Source of the DNA: Corticimicrobacter populi
GTDB lineage: Bacteria > Pseudomonadota > Gammaproteobacteria > Burkholderiales > Burkholderiaceae_B
Assembly: GCF_003123725.1 (NCBI RefSeq)
Contig: NZ_QETA01000003.1
Location: 310,001-374,000, forward strand
Reading direction: 5' to 3'
Length of the DNA: 64,000 nt
A model generated the notes under the pieces. The model worked only from the letters and a program-made list of their open reading frames with translations. It was not told the DNA's origin and searched no databases. Both the position numbers and the translations under genes were made by a program. Of this stretch, positions 8,509-16,260 are shown piece by piece (position 1 is the first letter of the stretch; each line of letters starts with the position of its first letter).

Positions 8509-9786
8509 ATGACGACCACAAAAACAGACGCCCCTGCTTCGCACCGTACGGCCCACCGATTGGCGCACCTGCGCCAGGGGTTGCGGTTCGCCCTGGCCCG
8601 CATCGACGAAGCCCGCCTGACCCAGGTGGCCTCCAGCCTGACCTTCACGACCGTGCTGGCAATCGTGCCGCTGCTGGCCGTGGTGCTGTCGCTGTTTACG
8701 GCCTTCCCGCTGTTCCAGCAGTTCCAGGTGGCGCTGGAAGAATTCCTGACGCACAACCTGATGCCCGAGATCGTCTCGGGCAATATCATGGCCTACCTCA
8801 ACCAGTTCGCCCAGCAGGCCTCGCGCCTGACGGCGATCGGGGGTATTTTCCTGATGGTCACGTCCGTGATGCTGATGATGACCATCGATACGGTGCTCAA
8901 CGATATCTGGCACGTGCGTCGACAGCGGCCCCTGACCCAGCGGATACTGGTCTACTGGGCCATCCTGTCGCTGGGTCCGGTACTGCTCGGTGCCAGCCTG
9001 TGGGTCACGGCGGTATTGGCACGCGAATCGCTCGGTCTGGTCGGCGAACTGCCGTTCGGCACCGAGATCGCCCTCAAGGCCATTCCGCTGCTGCTGGCCG
9101 GCTTTGCCTTTGCGGCGCTGTTCGTGGTCGTGCCCAACCGTACCGTCAGGTGGCGCGACGGCCTGATGGGCGGCTTCGGCACAGCCATCGTGCTCGAACT
9201 GATGAAAACCGGCTTTGCCGCCTACCTGACGCGCTTTCCCTCCTACACCGTCATCTACGGTGCCTTTGCCATCGTACCGATCTTCCTGCTGTGGATCTAC
9301 CTTTCCTGGCTGACAGTCCTGTTCGGTGCGCTGATCACGGCCAACATTCCCGCCGTGCGCACCGGCCGCTGGCGTCACCAACACCAGATCGGCGCAGCCA
9401 TGGTGCAATCGGTTGCCGTCCTGCGGGCGCTGATGCAGGCCCGCCAGCCCCCCGAAGTCGGCCTGACCCTGGCCTCGCTGAGCCAGTCCCTGCAACTGTA
9501 CCCGGTCGATGTGCAGGAGCGGCTGGAACAGCTGGCAGCACTGAACTACGTGACGCATATCCAGGAGGATGGCAAGGATCGCTGGGCGCTGGTCTGCGAC
9601 CCGGACACGACCACGCTGGGCCCCCTGTTCGACCGCCTGCTGCTGGCACGTCACCAGCCGGCGCTCGCCCGCGACCCGGCGCTCCGAAACGCCCTGGCCG
9701 GCTATCTTGCAGATCCGCCACACGAGCCATCGCTCGACGAGATTCTGCGGTCCGGCGCACACACGGCCACGGAAAAGCTGACATAA
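8509..9786 (+). CDS. YihY/BrkB family inner-membrane protein
   Basis: 425-residue protein of the YihY/virulence-factor-BrkB family. About six hydrophobic helices lie within residues 40-290, with family blocks LTFTTVLAIVPLLAVVLSLF, GGIFLMVTSVMLMMTID, PNRTVRWRDGLMGG and YGAFAIVPIFLLWIYLSWL. The remaining 130 residues are a soluble, Leu/Arg-rich tail with winged-helix-like look (EVGLTLASLSQSL, VQERLEQLAALNYV). It was once misnamed RNase BN; no RNase activity is supported. It diverges from DUF2069 and precedes a CBS-domain gene 45 bases downstream. Confidence 0.9.
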   Translation: MTTTKTDAPASHRTAHRLAHLRQGLRFALARIDEARLTQVASSLTFTTVLAIVPLLAVVLSLFTAFPLFQQFQVALEEFLTHNLMPEIVSGNIMAYLNQFAQQASRLTAIGGIFLMVTSVMLMMTIDTVLNDIWHVRRQRPLTQRILVYWAILSLGPVLLGASLWVTAVLARESLGLVGELPFGTEIALKAIPLLLAGFAFAALFVVVPNRTVRWRDGLMGGFGTAIVLELMKTGFAAYLTRFPSYTVIYGAFAIVPIFLLWIYLSWLTVLFGALITANIPAVRTGRWRHQHQIGAAMVQSVAVLRALMQARQPPEVGLTLASLSQSLQLYPVDVQERLEQLAALNYVTHIQEDGKDRWALVCDPDTTTLGPLFDRLLLARHQPALARDPALRNALAGYLADPPHEPSLDEILRSGAHTATEKLT

Positions 9787-9831
9787 TGTAAGCTGGTTCG
9801 TCGTACGCAGTCTTGCCGGAAGGGCATCATC

Positions 9832-10287
9832 ATGTTGAAAGTCAGCGAAATTCTCAGAGTCAAGGGTGACATCCTCTTCACCGCCCACCCGGATGCGCCG
9901 GTGCAGCAGGCCGTCATCACCATGAGCGAAAACGACGTCGGCTCCCTGGTCATCATGGAGTCGGGCCAACTGGTGGGTCTGCTGACATTCCGCGAAGTCA
10001 TCCGCTACCTGCATACCAGCGGCGGCGAGATCGGCAGCACGACCATCCGCAGCATCATGGACGACGCGCCAGTCAGTGTCACGCCCAATACCTCGGTAGA
10101 AGAAGTGCAGCGCATCATGCTCGAAATGCGGGCCCGCTACGTTCCCGTGCTCGACGGCCCCACGCTGCTGGGTGTCATCTCGTTCTACGACATGGCGCAG
10201 GCGCTGGCCAAGGCCGACAAGTTCGAGAACAAGATGCTCAAGGCCTATATCCGCGCCTGGCCCAACGACAGCGCCCCGAACGCCTGA
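9832..10287 (+). CDS. tandem CBS-domain protein
   Basis: 151-residue soluble protein consisting almost entirely of two CBS domains (about residues 5-65 and 72-130), which together form one Bateman module that binds adenine nucleotides. The hallmarks SEILRVKGDILFTAHPDAPVQ, ENDVGSLVIMESGQLVGLLTFREV and the second copy ARYVPVLDGPTLLGVISFYDM are clear. A GGAAGG sequence precedes the ATG. No catalytic domain is attached, so it probably acts as a regulatory or ligand-sensing subunit. Its last 43 bases overlap the convergent dusA gene. Confidence 0.88.
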   Translation: MLKVSEILRVKGDILFTAHPDAPVQQAVITMSENDVGSLVIMESGQLVGLLTFREVIRYLHTSGGEIGSTTIRSIMDDAPVSVTPNTSVEEVQRIMLEMRARYVPVLDGPTLLGVISFYDMAQALAKADKFENKMLKAYIRAWPNDSAPNA

Positions 10288-11321
10288 CGCAGCAATTCCG
10301 GCTCATTGCGCGCCAGCAGGGCTGCATCCGACAGCATCTGGCGCCAGCGGCGTGCACCCGGCACGCCCGACATCATGTCCAGCATCGGCCGAGCCACGAA
10401 ACGCAAGGGTACGCCCCGCGCAACCTGGCGACCGGCATAGGCCATCATGGCCTCAATCACGGCCTCATCATCCGGCACCGGCACGGACGGATCCAGCACC
10501 TGCTGCAATGCCGACAGAATGCGCGGCTGATGCCAGGCAGCCCGCCCCAGCATGATGCCATCGAAAGCCGCCAGGTGTGCCGTAGCTGCATCGACTTCCA
10601 CAATCCCGCCATTGAGCACAATGGTGCAATCGGGAAAATCGGCCTTGAGCTGCAGCGCCACGTCATAGCGCAGTGGCGGGATATCGCGGTTTTCCTTGGG
10701 TGACAATCCTTTCAGGACGGCATTGCGCGCATGCACGATGAACACCCGACAGCCGGCAGCATGCAGCGTCCCGACAAAATCGCGGACAAAGCCATACGCC
10801 ACGCCATCATCCAGGCCAATCCGGTGTTTGACCGTGACCGGAACCGAGACGGCGTCCTGCATGGCCCGCACACAGTCGGCCACCAGCTTCGGCTCTGCCA
10901 TGAGGCAGGCCCCGAATGCCCCTTTCTGCACACGCTCCGATGGGCAGCCGCAGTTCAGGTTGATTTCATCGTATCCCCAGCGCTCGCCCAGCTTCGCTGC
11001 CTGAGCCAGGTCGGCCGGCTCACTGCCACCCAGTTGCAGGGCCACGGGATGTTCTTCTTCGCTGAAATCGAGGTGACGGGCCGCATCGCCGTACAGCAGC
11101 GCCCCTGTGGTCACCATTTCGGTATAGACCCGCGCCGCAGGGGCCAGCAGGCGATGGAAAAAGCGGCAATGGCGGTCGGTCACATCCAGCAAGGGTGCTA
11201 CGCACAGTGCCCAGGGACGCGCGATGGGCAACGGGGGATGCCCGTGCTGCGAGCCAACAGTTTCCAGAGAAGCCGGCATGCTGGCGGCAGATGTTTCAGG
11301 GTGAGAATCTTGCATGGTCAT
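10245..11321 (-). CDS. dusA: tRNA-dihydrouridine(20/20a) synthase
   Basis: FMN-dependent reductase that converts uridine 20/20a in the tRNA D-loop to dihydrouridine. Signatures: VAPLLDVTDRHCRFF at the start of the barrel, EMVTTGALLYGD, EINLNCGCPSERVQKGAFGA with the catalytic Cys, VTVKHRIGLDD, FIVHARNAVLKGLSPKENR and LNGGI. The exact start is uncertain. ATG codons at 11321 and 11315 precede a non-conserved Ser/Pro-rich leader of about 35 residues, and the longer reading to 11549 overlaps the divergent thrB gene, so it is rejected. The product is about 358 residues, close to family length. Confidence 0.93.
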   Translation of the reverse strand: MTMQDSHPETSAASMPASLETVGSQHGHPPLPIARPWALCVAPLLDVTDRHCRFFHRLLAPAARVYTEMVTTGALLYGDAARHLDFSEEEHPVALQLGGSEPADLAQAAKLGERWGYDEINLNCGCPSERVQKGAFGACLMAEPKLVADCVRAMQDAVSVPVTVKHRIGLDDGVAYGFVRDFVGTLHAAGCRVFIVHARNAVLKGLSPKENRDIPPLRYDVALQLKADFPDCTIVLNGGIVEVDAATAHLAAFDGIMLGRAAWHQPRILSALQQVLDPSVPVPDDEAVIEAMMAYAGRQVARGVPLRFVARPMLDMMSGVPGARRWRQMLSDAALLARNEPELLRQAFGALSLGQARI

Positions 11322-11529
11322 GACGTGCAAATGGTTCAGCCAACGAGGCTGGAACCGAAAAACAGAAGTCGCCGGCAAACCGACACTGCGCATTATGGCG
11401 TATTTGACTGCCATCCGCCCGCTTGCCGTTCCCCCAAACCGGCTAGAATGTGAAGTTTCCCAGCCACGGGCCATGCCTGTCCGCACGGCTGCCACTCCGA
11501 CAGTCTCACGATTCACCACGACCTGAGCC

Positions 11530-12498
11530 ATGGCCGTATTCACCACCATTACCGACGACGATGCCCGCCAGTTGCTGGCCGATTACGACATCGGGAGTCT
11601 GGTCTCCCTGCGCGGCATTACCGCCGGCATCGAAAACACCAACTATTTCCTGAATACGACGCGCGGTGAATACGTCCTGACCATTTTCGAGGTCCTGACG
11701 CACCAGCAGTTGCCTTTCTACATCGAACTGATGCATCACCTGGCGCAACGCGGCATTCCGGTGCCCTCGCCCCAGACCCGCCGCGATGGTGCCCGCATCG
11801 GTACGCTGCACGGCAAGCCCAGCGCCATCGTCTCGCGCCTGCCCGGTGGCTACGAACCCGAGCCTGGCATCGAGCATTGCCGACTGATCGGTGCCACACT
11901 CGCACGGGCGCACATGGCCTCAGCCGATTTCGAGCTGAGCCAGCCCAACCTGCGTGGTCTGGCGTGGTGGACACACACGGTGCCCAGCGTCCTGCCTTTT
12001 CTGACGCCTGACCAGTCCGCCATGCTGCAGGATGAACTGGCACATCAGCAACAGCTCGATGCCAGCCCGGCATGGCAGTCGCTACCGCTGGGACCGGCCC
12101 ATTGCGACCTGTTCCGGGACAATGTGCTGTTCGCCGGCACGAACGAAGACCCACACATGGGCGGCATCATTGATTTCTATTTTGCCGGCTGTGATCGCTG
12201 GCTGTTTGATGTCGCCGTCGCCGTCAACGACTGGTGCATTCATCGCAACAATGGCCAGCTCAAACCCGAACTGGTTCAGGCCTGGCTGCAGGCCTATGCC
12301 AGCGTGCGGCCCTTCACGGCCGCCGAGCGCGAAGCCTGGCCGCACATGCTGCGCGCCGCCGCCCTGCGTTTCTGGATCTCGCGGCTGTATGATTTTTACC
12401 TGCCGCGCCCGGCACAGACGCTCAAACCCCACGACCCGCGCCACTTCGAACGCGTGCTGCAACTGCGACGCAGCGAAGTCGTCCCGGCCCTGCCCTGA
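11530..12498 (+). CDS. thrB: homoserine kinase (choline-kinase fold type)
   Basis: 322-residue kinase phosphorylating L-homoserine to O-phosphohomoserine in threonine synthesis. It belongs to the aminoglycoside-phosphotransferase-like ThrB of beta- and gammaproteobacteria, not the GHMP type of E. coli. Seen: GITAGIENTNYFL nucleotide-binding start, YVLTIFE, GPAHCDLFRDNVLF (Brenner catalytic loop with Asp and Asn, about residues 196-209), and GIIDFYFAG (metal-binding Asp). It is divergent from dusA and followed 30 bases later by a membrane-protein gene in the same direction. Confidence 0.93.
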   Translation: MAVFTTITDDDARQLLADYDIGSLVSLRGITAGIENTNYFLNTTRGEYVLTIFEVLTHQQLPFYIELMHHLAQRGIPVPSPQTRRDGARIGTLHGKPSAIVSRLPGGYEPEPGIEHCRLIGATLARAHMASADFELSQPNLRGLAWWTHTVPSVLPFLTPDQSAMLQDELAHQQQLDASPAWQSLPLGPAHCDLFRDNVLFAGTNEDPHMGGIIDFYFAGCDRWLFDVAVAVNDWCIHRNNGQLKPELVQAWLQAYASVRPFTAAEREAWPHMLRAAALRFWISRLYDFYLPRPAQTLKPHDPRHFERVLQLRRSEVVPALP

Positions 12499-12527
12499 AC
12501 CTGTGTGAACAGACCCTAGCCCATCAT

Positions 12528-13310
12528 ATGCAAGCTGCTTCTCTTCCCGCACGCTACGGCTGGCACTGGATCCGTACCGGTTACGCACTGGTCATGCGCC
12601 AGCCCATGCCCATGCTCAGTCTGTCGGTGCTGATCAGCCTGATGCTGCTGCTCGCCCAGCTCACGCCACCGTTCGGGCCAGCCATCTTCATTATCCTGAT
12701 TCCCACCATCACCGCCGTCACGCTCGGTGCCTGCCGACGCATTGACCAGGGCGAGGGCATGGCGCTCTCCGATTGGAATCGGCCTCTCAAGGAACCCGGT
12801 GTCCTCAAGCGACTGCTGATGATGGGCATCCTCTACATTGCACTGGGCCTGGCGGGTGGTGTGCTGATTTTCCTGCCTTTCATGGATAATCTGGCGACCG
12901 TAGTCGATTCGCTGACACCCGATTCCGACATCACGCCCCTGCTGCAGGCGCTGCGTACCCCCGTCCTGTTATTTGCCGGCTATTACCTGCTGCTGTCAGC
13001 ACTGTTCTGGCAGGCCCCTGCACTGGTGCTCTGGCACAGGGTTGCCCTGCTGCAGTCGCTCTTCTTTTCGTGGATCGCCTGCTGGCGCAACAAGCTGCCG
13101 CTGTTCCTGTATGGACTGTGCTGGGCCGCCCTGTTCCTGGGCGTGGACCTGCTGCTGTCGCTGCTGCTGGGGGCTGGCATTCCGGTCCAGATCCTCGGCA
13201 TGCTGCAGGCGCCGCTGATGGTATTCCTGAGCGCTGTGCTGTACTGCAGTTTTTATGCGATCTATACGGACATCTTTGAACGGCCCGTCAGCGAGGACGC
13301 CGCCGCGTAA
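12528..13310 (+). CDS. BPSS1780-like membrane protein
   Basis: 260-residue polytopic membrane protein with about six hydrophobic segments (roughly residues 28-48, 50-70, 103-125, 145-170, 190-215, 220-245). The N-terminal WHWIRTGYALVMRQPMPML and GPAIFIILIPTITAVTLGACRRIDQGE resemble the uncharacterised betaproteobacterial family annotated as BPSS1780, often beside thrB. No enzyme motif is visible. It is the last clearly chromosomal gene before composition changes, so the left boundary of the accessory region lies just downstream. Confidence 0.75.
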   Translation: MQAASLPARYGWHWIRTGYALVMRQPMPMLSLSVLISLMLLLAQLTPPFGPAIFIILIPTITAVTLGACRRIDQGEGMALSDWNRPLKEPGVLKRLLMMGILYIALGLAGGVLIFLPFMDNLATVVDSLTPDSDITPLLQALRTPVLLFAGYYLLLSALFWQAPALVLWHRVALLQSLFFSWIACWRNKLPLFLYGLCWAALFLGVDLLLSLLLGAGIPVQILGMLQAPLMVFLSAVLYCSFYAIYTDIFERPVSEDAAA

Positions 13311-13497
13311 CTCCAGCACGCCATATGCGCCCAGGCAAAACGCGGATGTCGATCCGCAATATCCGACCATAACGGTCCAGGAAAACCAGATCAAGCCCCC
13401 CCTCGATATGCGTGCTGTACGAGACGCTCCGGTAATCGCTAAATATTTCTGTCAGGATGCCGTTTCTTACTCAGTTTTAACTGCGAGAACGTTCATC

Positions 13498-14097
13498 ATG
13501 ACAATGCGTATCGGTGCAACAGCTCTTGTCCTACTCATCATGCTTGCGCTGATGATTCAGGCAATCAGCAACCAGAACTATTGGGCTGTTGGCGCCTGGC
13601 TTCTAACAGGCTTGGCCTGCGCAGCCTGCACCTTAGGTATTTCCTGCCCCCGGGAAAAAGATGGCTCTATGATTTTTTATGGCTTGGGCGGTCTTGCCAT
13701 GTTAGCGTGGTTCGCCAGCGCCCTAGGGAGCGACGTCCTCAAACCTGGTCGTCAACAGGCGCAGTTTGACTTGCTTTCATTCTTCACCCAGGTTCAAGGC
13801 GGGATGTATGATCCAATCTCCCAAGAAGCAAAAAAAATGGCTGAGCGAGGTTATTGGCTTTGTGCAACGCAGAGATACTTCGACATGAGTGATGCCGTCT
13901 TGGAGCTACAAAAGGCCTACTATCTGGGGCCAGGGTCGTCACTTGCCCTTGGGGCCTACGAGAGCTGGCTAGCCGAACGGCCCAAGGCACCCACCTGCCT
14001 GAGCACGTTTATTGATTTTTCCTATCAAGCTCCCGAACTTGCCAAAGGCTTCCTCCGTCTGAACAAAGAGATCGAAGAACACCTGCCCAAGCGATAG
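13498..14097 (+). CDS. hypothetical membrane protein
   Basis: 199-residue protein of unknown function. Two or three hydrophobic segments occupy the first 75 residues (ATALVLLIMLALMIQAI, YWAVGAWLLTGLACAAC, FYGLGGLAMLAWFASAL); the rest is soluble with three Cys residues and blocks EAKKMAERGYWLCATQRYFDMSDAV and SLALGAYESWLAERP. The reading frame opens upstream to 13255, inside the preceding gene, so the ATG at 13498 just before the first hydrophobic segment is preferred. Codon use is less GC-biased than in upstream genes, which fits recent acquisition. Confidence 0.6.
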   Translation: MTMRIGATALVLLIMLALMIQAISNQNYWAVGAWLLTGLACAACTLGISCPREKDGSMIFYGLGGLAMLAWFASALGSDVLKPGRQQAQFDLLSFFTQVQGGMYDPISQEAKKMAERGYWLCATQRYFDMSDAVLELQKAYYLGPGSSLALGAYESWLAERPKAPTCLSTFIDFSYQAPELAKGFLRLNKEIEEHLPKR

Positions 14098-14239
14098 CGC
14101 AGCACCATACGCCAATCCGCAGGCCATATTCCATAGGCCAGCGAGCATCCTCAACCGTATCCCCCCTGTCAGAACTACGAATAGACATCCCCTACCCTGT
14201 CGCGGAAAATGAGGTCAATACGCAAAACAGGACAGAGGC

Positions 14240-14485
14240 ATGTTCCATCAAGACGACAACGACGAAGCATTTGCGCCATGCGATGCCCCTTTTCCCGGTT
14301 GGACAGCACCGCAGTACGTGGTAACCCAGCATGTCGAAGCCGCACTAACCGCCGCTGTGCGCCTGGCTGGCAAGGTGCTGGAGCAACCCAGCGAAGCCGC
14401 GATCATGCAGATTTTCCAGACAATGATGGACAGGACGGCATTCGGGAAACATACCTACGACGACACGTCTTCATCCATACACTGA
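14240..14485 (+). CDS. small hypothetical protein of the accessory region
   Basis: 81-residue acidic protein, no recognised domain. An AGGACAGAGG-type site lies just before the ATG. It is followed 19 bases later by another small gene, then by an AlpA regulator, an arrangement common at the start of integrative elements. The mid-region TQHVEAALTAAVRLAGKVLEQPSEAA looks helical. It could be an island-specific accessory factor; nothing more can be said. Confidence 0.55.
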   Translation: MFHQDDNDEAFAPCDAPFPGWTAPQYVVTQHVEAALTAAVRLAGKVLEQPSEAAIMQIFQTMMDRTAFGKHTYDDTSSSIH

Positions 14486-14504
14486 CCATTGCGGGGACAA
14501 GCAC

Positions 14505-14840
14505 ATGGAGAAGCTGAATCTACTCAGGGCGTTGGCAGACGCGGGCTGCCAACTGGCCGTGCAAGTGCCGGTGCTGACCGGAAGCCACACCGTAATAGCG
14601 ACCCCTGAACAGGCATTGAGGCTGCTGCAAGACAAGCAGGAAGCCTATGGCGAACTAATGGGTTTGAACCGCACGGACTACATCGAGTGGCTGACCAGCC
14701 AAGGAAGCGTGTACTGCTCCGCAACGACACAGAAGGGCTATCGCTGCCGCAACACCATCGTCAGCGCCACATTCCTGGAGCCCTCCGCCTGGAAAACCAC
14801 ATGCGAGACGGGTGGATACTGCGCAATGCATGCAGGATGA
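14505..14840 (+). CDS. small Cys-rich protein, DUF5763-like C-terminus
   Basis: 111-residue protein. The N-terminal 65 residues are helical and unremarkable. The C-terminal part has CSATTQKGYRCRN followed by TTCETGGYCAMHAG, giving a Cys-Cys-Cys-Cys-His spacing that resembles the putative zinc-binding pattern C-x-ATT-x-x-G-x-x-C...C-x-x-H of small DUF5763-type proteins. The function is unknown. It lies between another small gene and alpA in the same direction. Confidence 0.6.
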   Translation: MEKLNLLRALADAGCQLAVQVPVLTGSHTVIATPEQALRLLQDKQEAYGELMGLNRTDYIEWLTSQGSVYCSATTQKGYRCRNTIVSATFLEPSAWKTTCETGGYCAMHAG

Positions 14841-14974
14841 TCCGCTGACGCCGACAGGACGAACCATCCACTGGCCATGCAAGGTGGCATTACGCCCCGC
14901 TACGCCCTACTAGGTTGAGCCCGACAAGCGGTCAGCCGGATAACGGAACCATGTCGACACATTGGGAGATAGCC

Positions 14975-15223
14975 ATGACCACTCCGAGACAAGACAACGC
15001 CGCTGGAGGCTTTCAGCCCGCGTTCTATCGCATGAAGGACGTGATTCGTATCACCGCCCTGAGCCGTCCCACCCTCTACCGCCGTATCGCCGCCGGACGC
15101 TTTCCCCCGCCAGTCAAGCTCGGCGGCCGGGCCAGCGGCTGGACTGCCAACGCCTTACAGGCATGGATCGACAACCCCAGCGGCTACGTGGCCGAAACCA
15201 TGGAAGACGAACCTACGCCATGA
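14975..15223 (+). CDS. AlpA family transcriptional regulator
   Basis: 82-residue helix-turn-helix protein of the AlpA/excisionase-like class. Seen: RMKDVIRITALSRPTLYRRIAAGRFPPPVKLGGRASGW at about residues 20-57, then an ALQAWID helix, which is the full AlpA signature. A GGGAG lies 8 bases before the ATG at 14975; a longer TTG-started reading from 14915 lacks homology. AlpA proteins regulate integrase or excision genes in prophages and islands; no integrase is visible here, so its target may be the adjacent cassette or lie outside the window. Confidence 0.85.
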   Translation: MTTPRQDNAAGGFQPAFYRMKDVIRITALSRPTLYRRIAAGRFPPPVKLGGRASGWTANALQAWIDNPSGYVAETMEDEPTP

Positions 15224-15249
15224 ATACCAAACGGCGGCAACCGACGGGG

Positions 15250-15278
15250 ATGACAACCACCCATTAATACTGTATATT
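15250..15278 (+). promoter_or_regulatory. predicted sigma-70 promoter of the DprA-PRTase-NTPase cassette
   Basis: An ATGACA -35 element (15250-15255) and a TATATT -10 element (15273-15278) are separated by exactly 17 bases. The -10 lies inside the LexA-type palindrome, the expected geometry for repression. Transcription would begin near 15285. Elements are read by eye. Confidence 0.5.
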
Positions 15279-15287
15279 TAGACAGTT
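15268..15287. promoter_or_regulatory. LexA-type SOS box upstream of the DprA-like gene
   Basis: The 20-mer from 15268 contains CTGT-N8-ACAG with an AT-rich centre and agrees with the canonical TACTG(TA)5CAGTA LexA operator at 17 of 20 positions. By the same count it is at least as close to consensus as the operator in front of recA in this window (43377-43396). It overlaps the predicted -10 element and lies 68 bases before the chosen start of the DprA-like gene. Confidence 0.75.
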
Positions 15288-15354
15288 AATTATGCCCATG
15301 CTGAATTTACGAGAACACCCGGGATACACTGACAAAAACACTGGAGCAGCCGTC

Positions 15355-16260
15355 ATGAGCCCATGGCCAGAGTTACTTGCGCACAAACCTGTCGATACCC
15401 GTATCGAAATGGGTGCGTACGAGTACCTGTGGCAACAGCCGAAATCCAGCACCAAGAGTCTGGCGGAACTGTTTCAAGCCAATCCCGGGAGCCTGCCGTC
15501 GGATCTGGTGGACGAAGACGCTGCCCTGCTCGCCGCCGAAGAGGTCATCCAGCATTTTTCCAAGCGCGGCATCCAGCGCTTTGGCCTGCGCATCAACGGC
15601 ACGCACGACTACCCTACCCGGCTGCGTGACGCGGTTGAACCCATTGAGTTGCTGTACTTCCTGGGCTCGTGGGAGCTGGCCGAAGCACCGCGCCGCGTGG
15701 CGATTGTCGGCACCCGCAAGGTCAGCAACGAAGGTGCTGCCCGCACGCGCAAGCTGGTGCGAAGCCTGGTCGATCAAGACTTCACCATCGTCTCAGGTCT
15801 GGCCCAGGGCGTGGACACCATCGCCCACCAGACCGCCATCGAAGCCGGCGGTCGCACGATCGCAGTCATCGGCACGCCAATCTCCGAGGTGTACCCGAAG
15901 GAAAACGCCGCGCTGCAACGCCGCATCGCCAGCGATTTCCTGCTCGTCAGCCAGGTTCCTCTCTTGCGCTACAAAGCCCAGGGTGCGCACGTGAACCGCT
16001 TCTTCTTTCCTGAGCGCAATAAGACGATGTCGGCGCTTTCGGAAGCAACCATCATTGTCGAGGCCAGTGAGACCTCTGGCACACTGACCCAGGCGCGCGC
16101 AGCCCTCGACCAGGGCCGCAAACTCTTCATCCTGGAAAGCAACTTCCAGAACCCGGCGATCACCTGGCCCGCGAAGTTTGAGCAACGCGGCGCCATTCGG
16201 GTGCGCGAAATCGACGACATCCTGCGCGAATTCGAGAGCACGCCACAAGAGTTCGTATGA
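15355..16260 (+). CDS. DprA/SMF-family protein, first gene of a putative defence cassette
   Basis: 301-residue protein with a Rossmann-like SMF (DprA, SLOG superfamily) domain. Key blocks: VGTRKVSNEGA (about 118-128), SGLAQGVDTIAHQTAIEAGGRTIAVIGT (from 147), PKENAALQRRI, FFFPERNKTMSALSEATIIVEA and SGTLTQARAALDQGRKLF, which match DprA motifs for ssDNA and phosphate binding. It has a helical N-terminal 90 residues but lacks the C-terminal winged helix of transformation DprA, so it is probably not the housekeeping copy. The ATG at 15355 has GGAG upstream; an earlier ATG at 15292 has none. The stop overlaps the next start as ATGA. The gene lies behind a LexA-type box. Confidence 0.88.
   Translation: MSPWPELLAHKPVDTRIEMGAYEYLWQQPKSSTKSLAELFQANPGSLPSDLVDEDAALLAAEEVIQHFSKRGIQRFGLRINGTHDYPTRLRDAVEPIELLYFLGSWELAEAPRRVAIVGTRKVSNEGAARTRKLVRSLVDQDFTIVSGLAQGVDTIAHQTAIEAGGRTIAVIGTPISEVYPKENAALQRRIASDFLLVSQVPLLRYKAQGAHVNRFFFPERNKTMSALSEATIIVEASETSGTLTQARAALDQGRKLFILESNFQNPAITWPAKFEQRGAIRVREIDDILREFESTPQEFV

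Noticed and set aside
8103-9791. 562-codon plus-strand frame overlapping yihY and DUF2069
   Set aside because: Wrong-frame shadow of yihY, rich in Arg, Gly and Pro.
15355-16260. Assigning this gene as the housekeeping transformation protein DprA
   Set aside because: It lacks the C-terminal winged helix, lies in an accessory region behind a LexA-type box, and is coupled to a PRTase and NTPase-nuclease.
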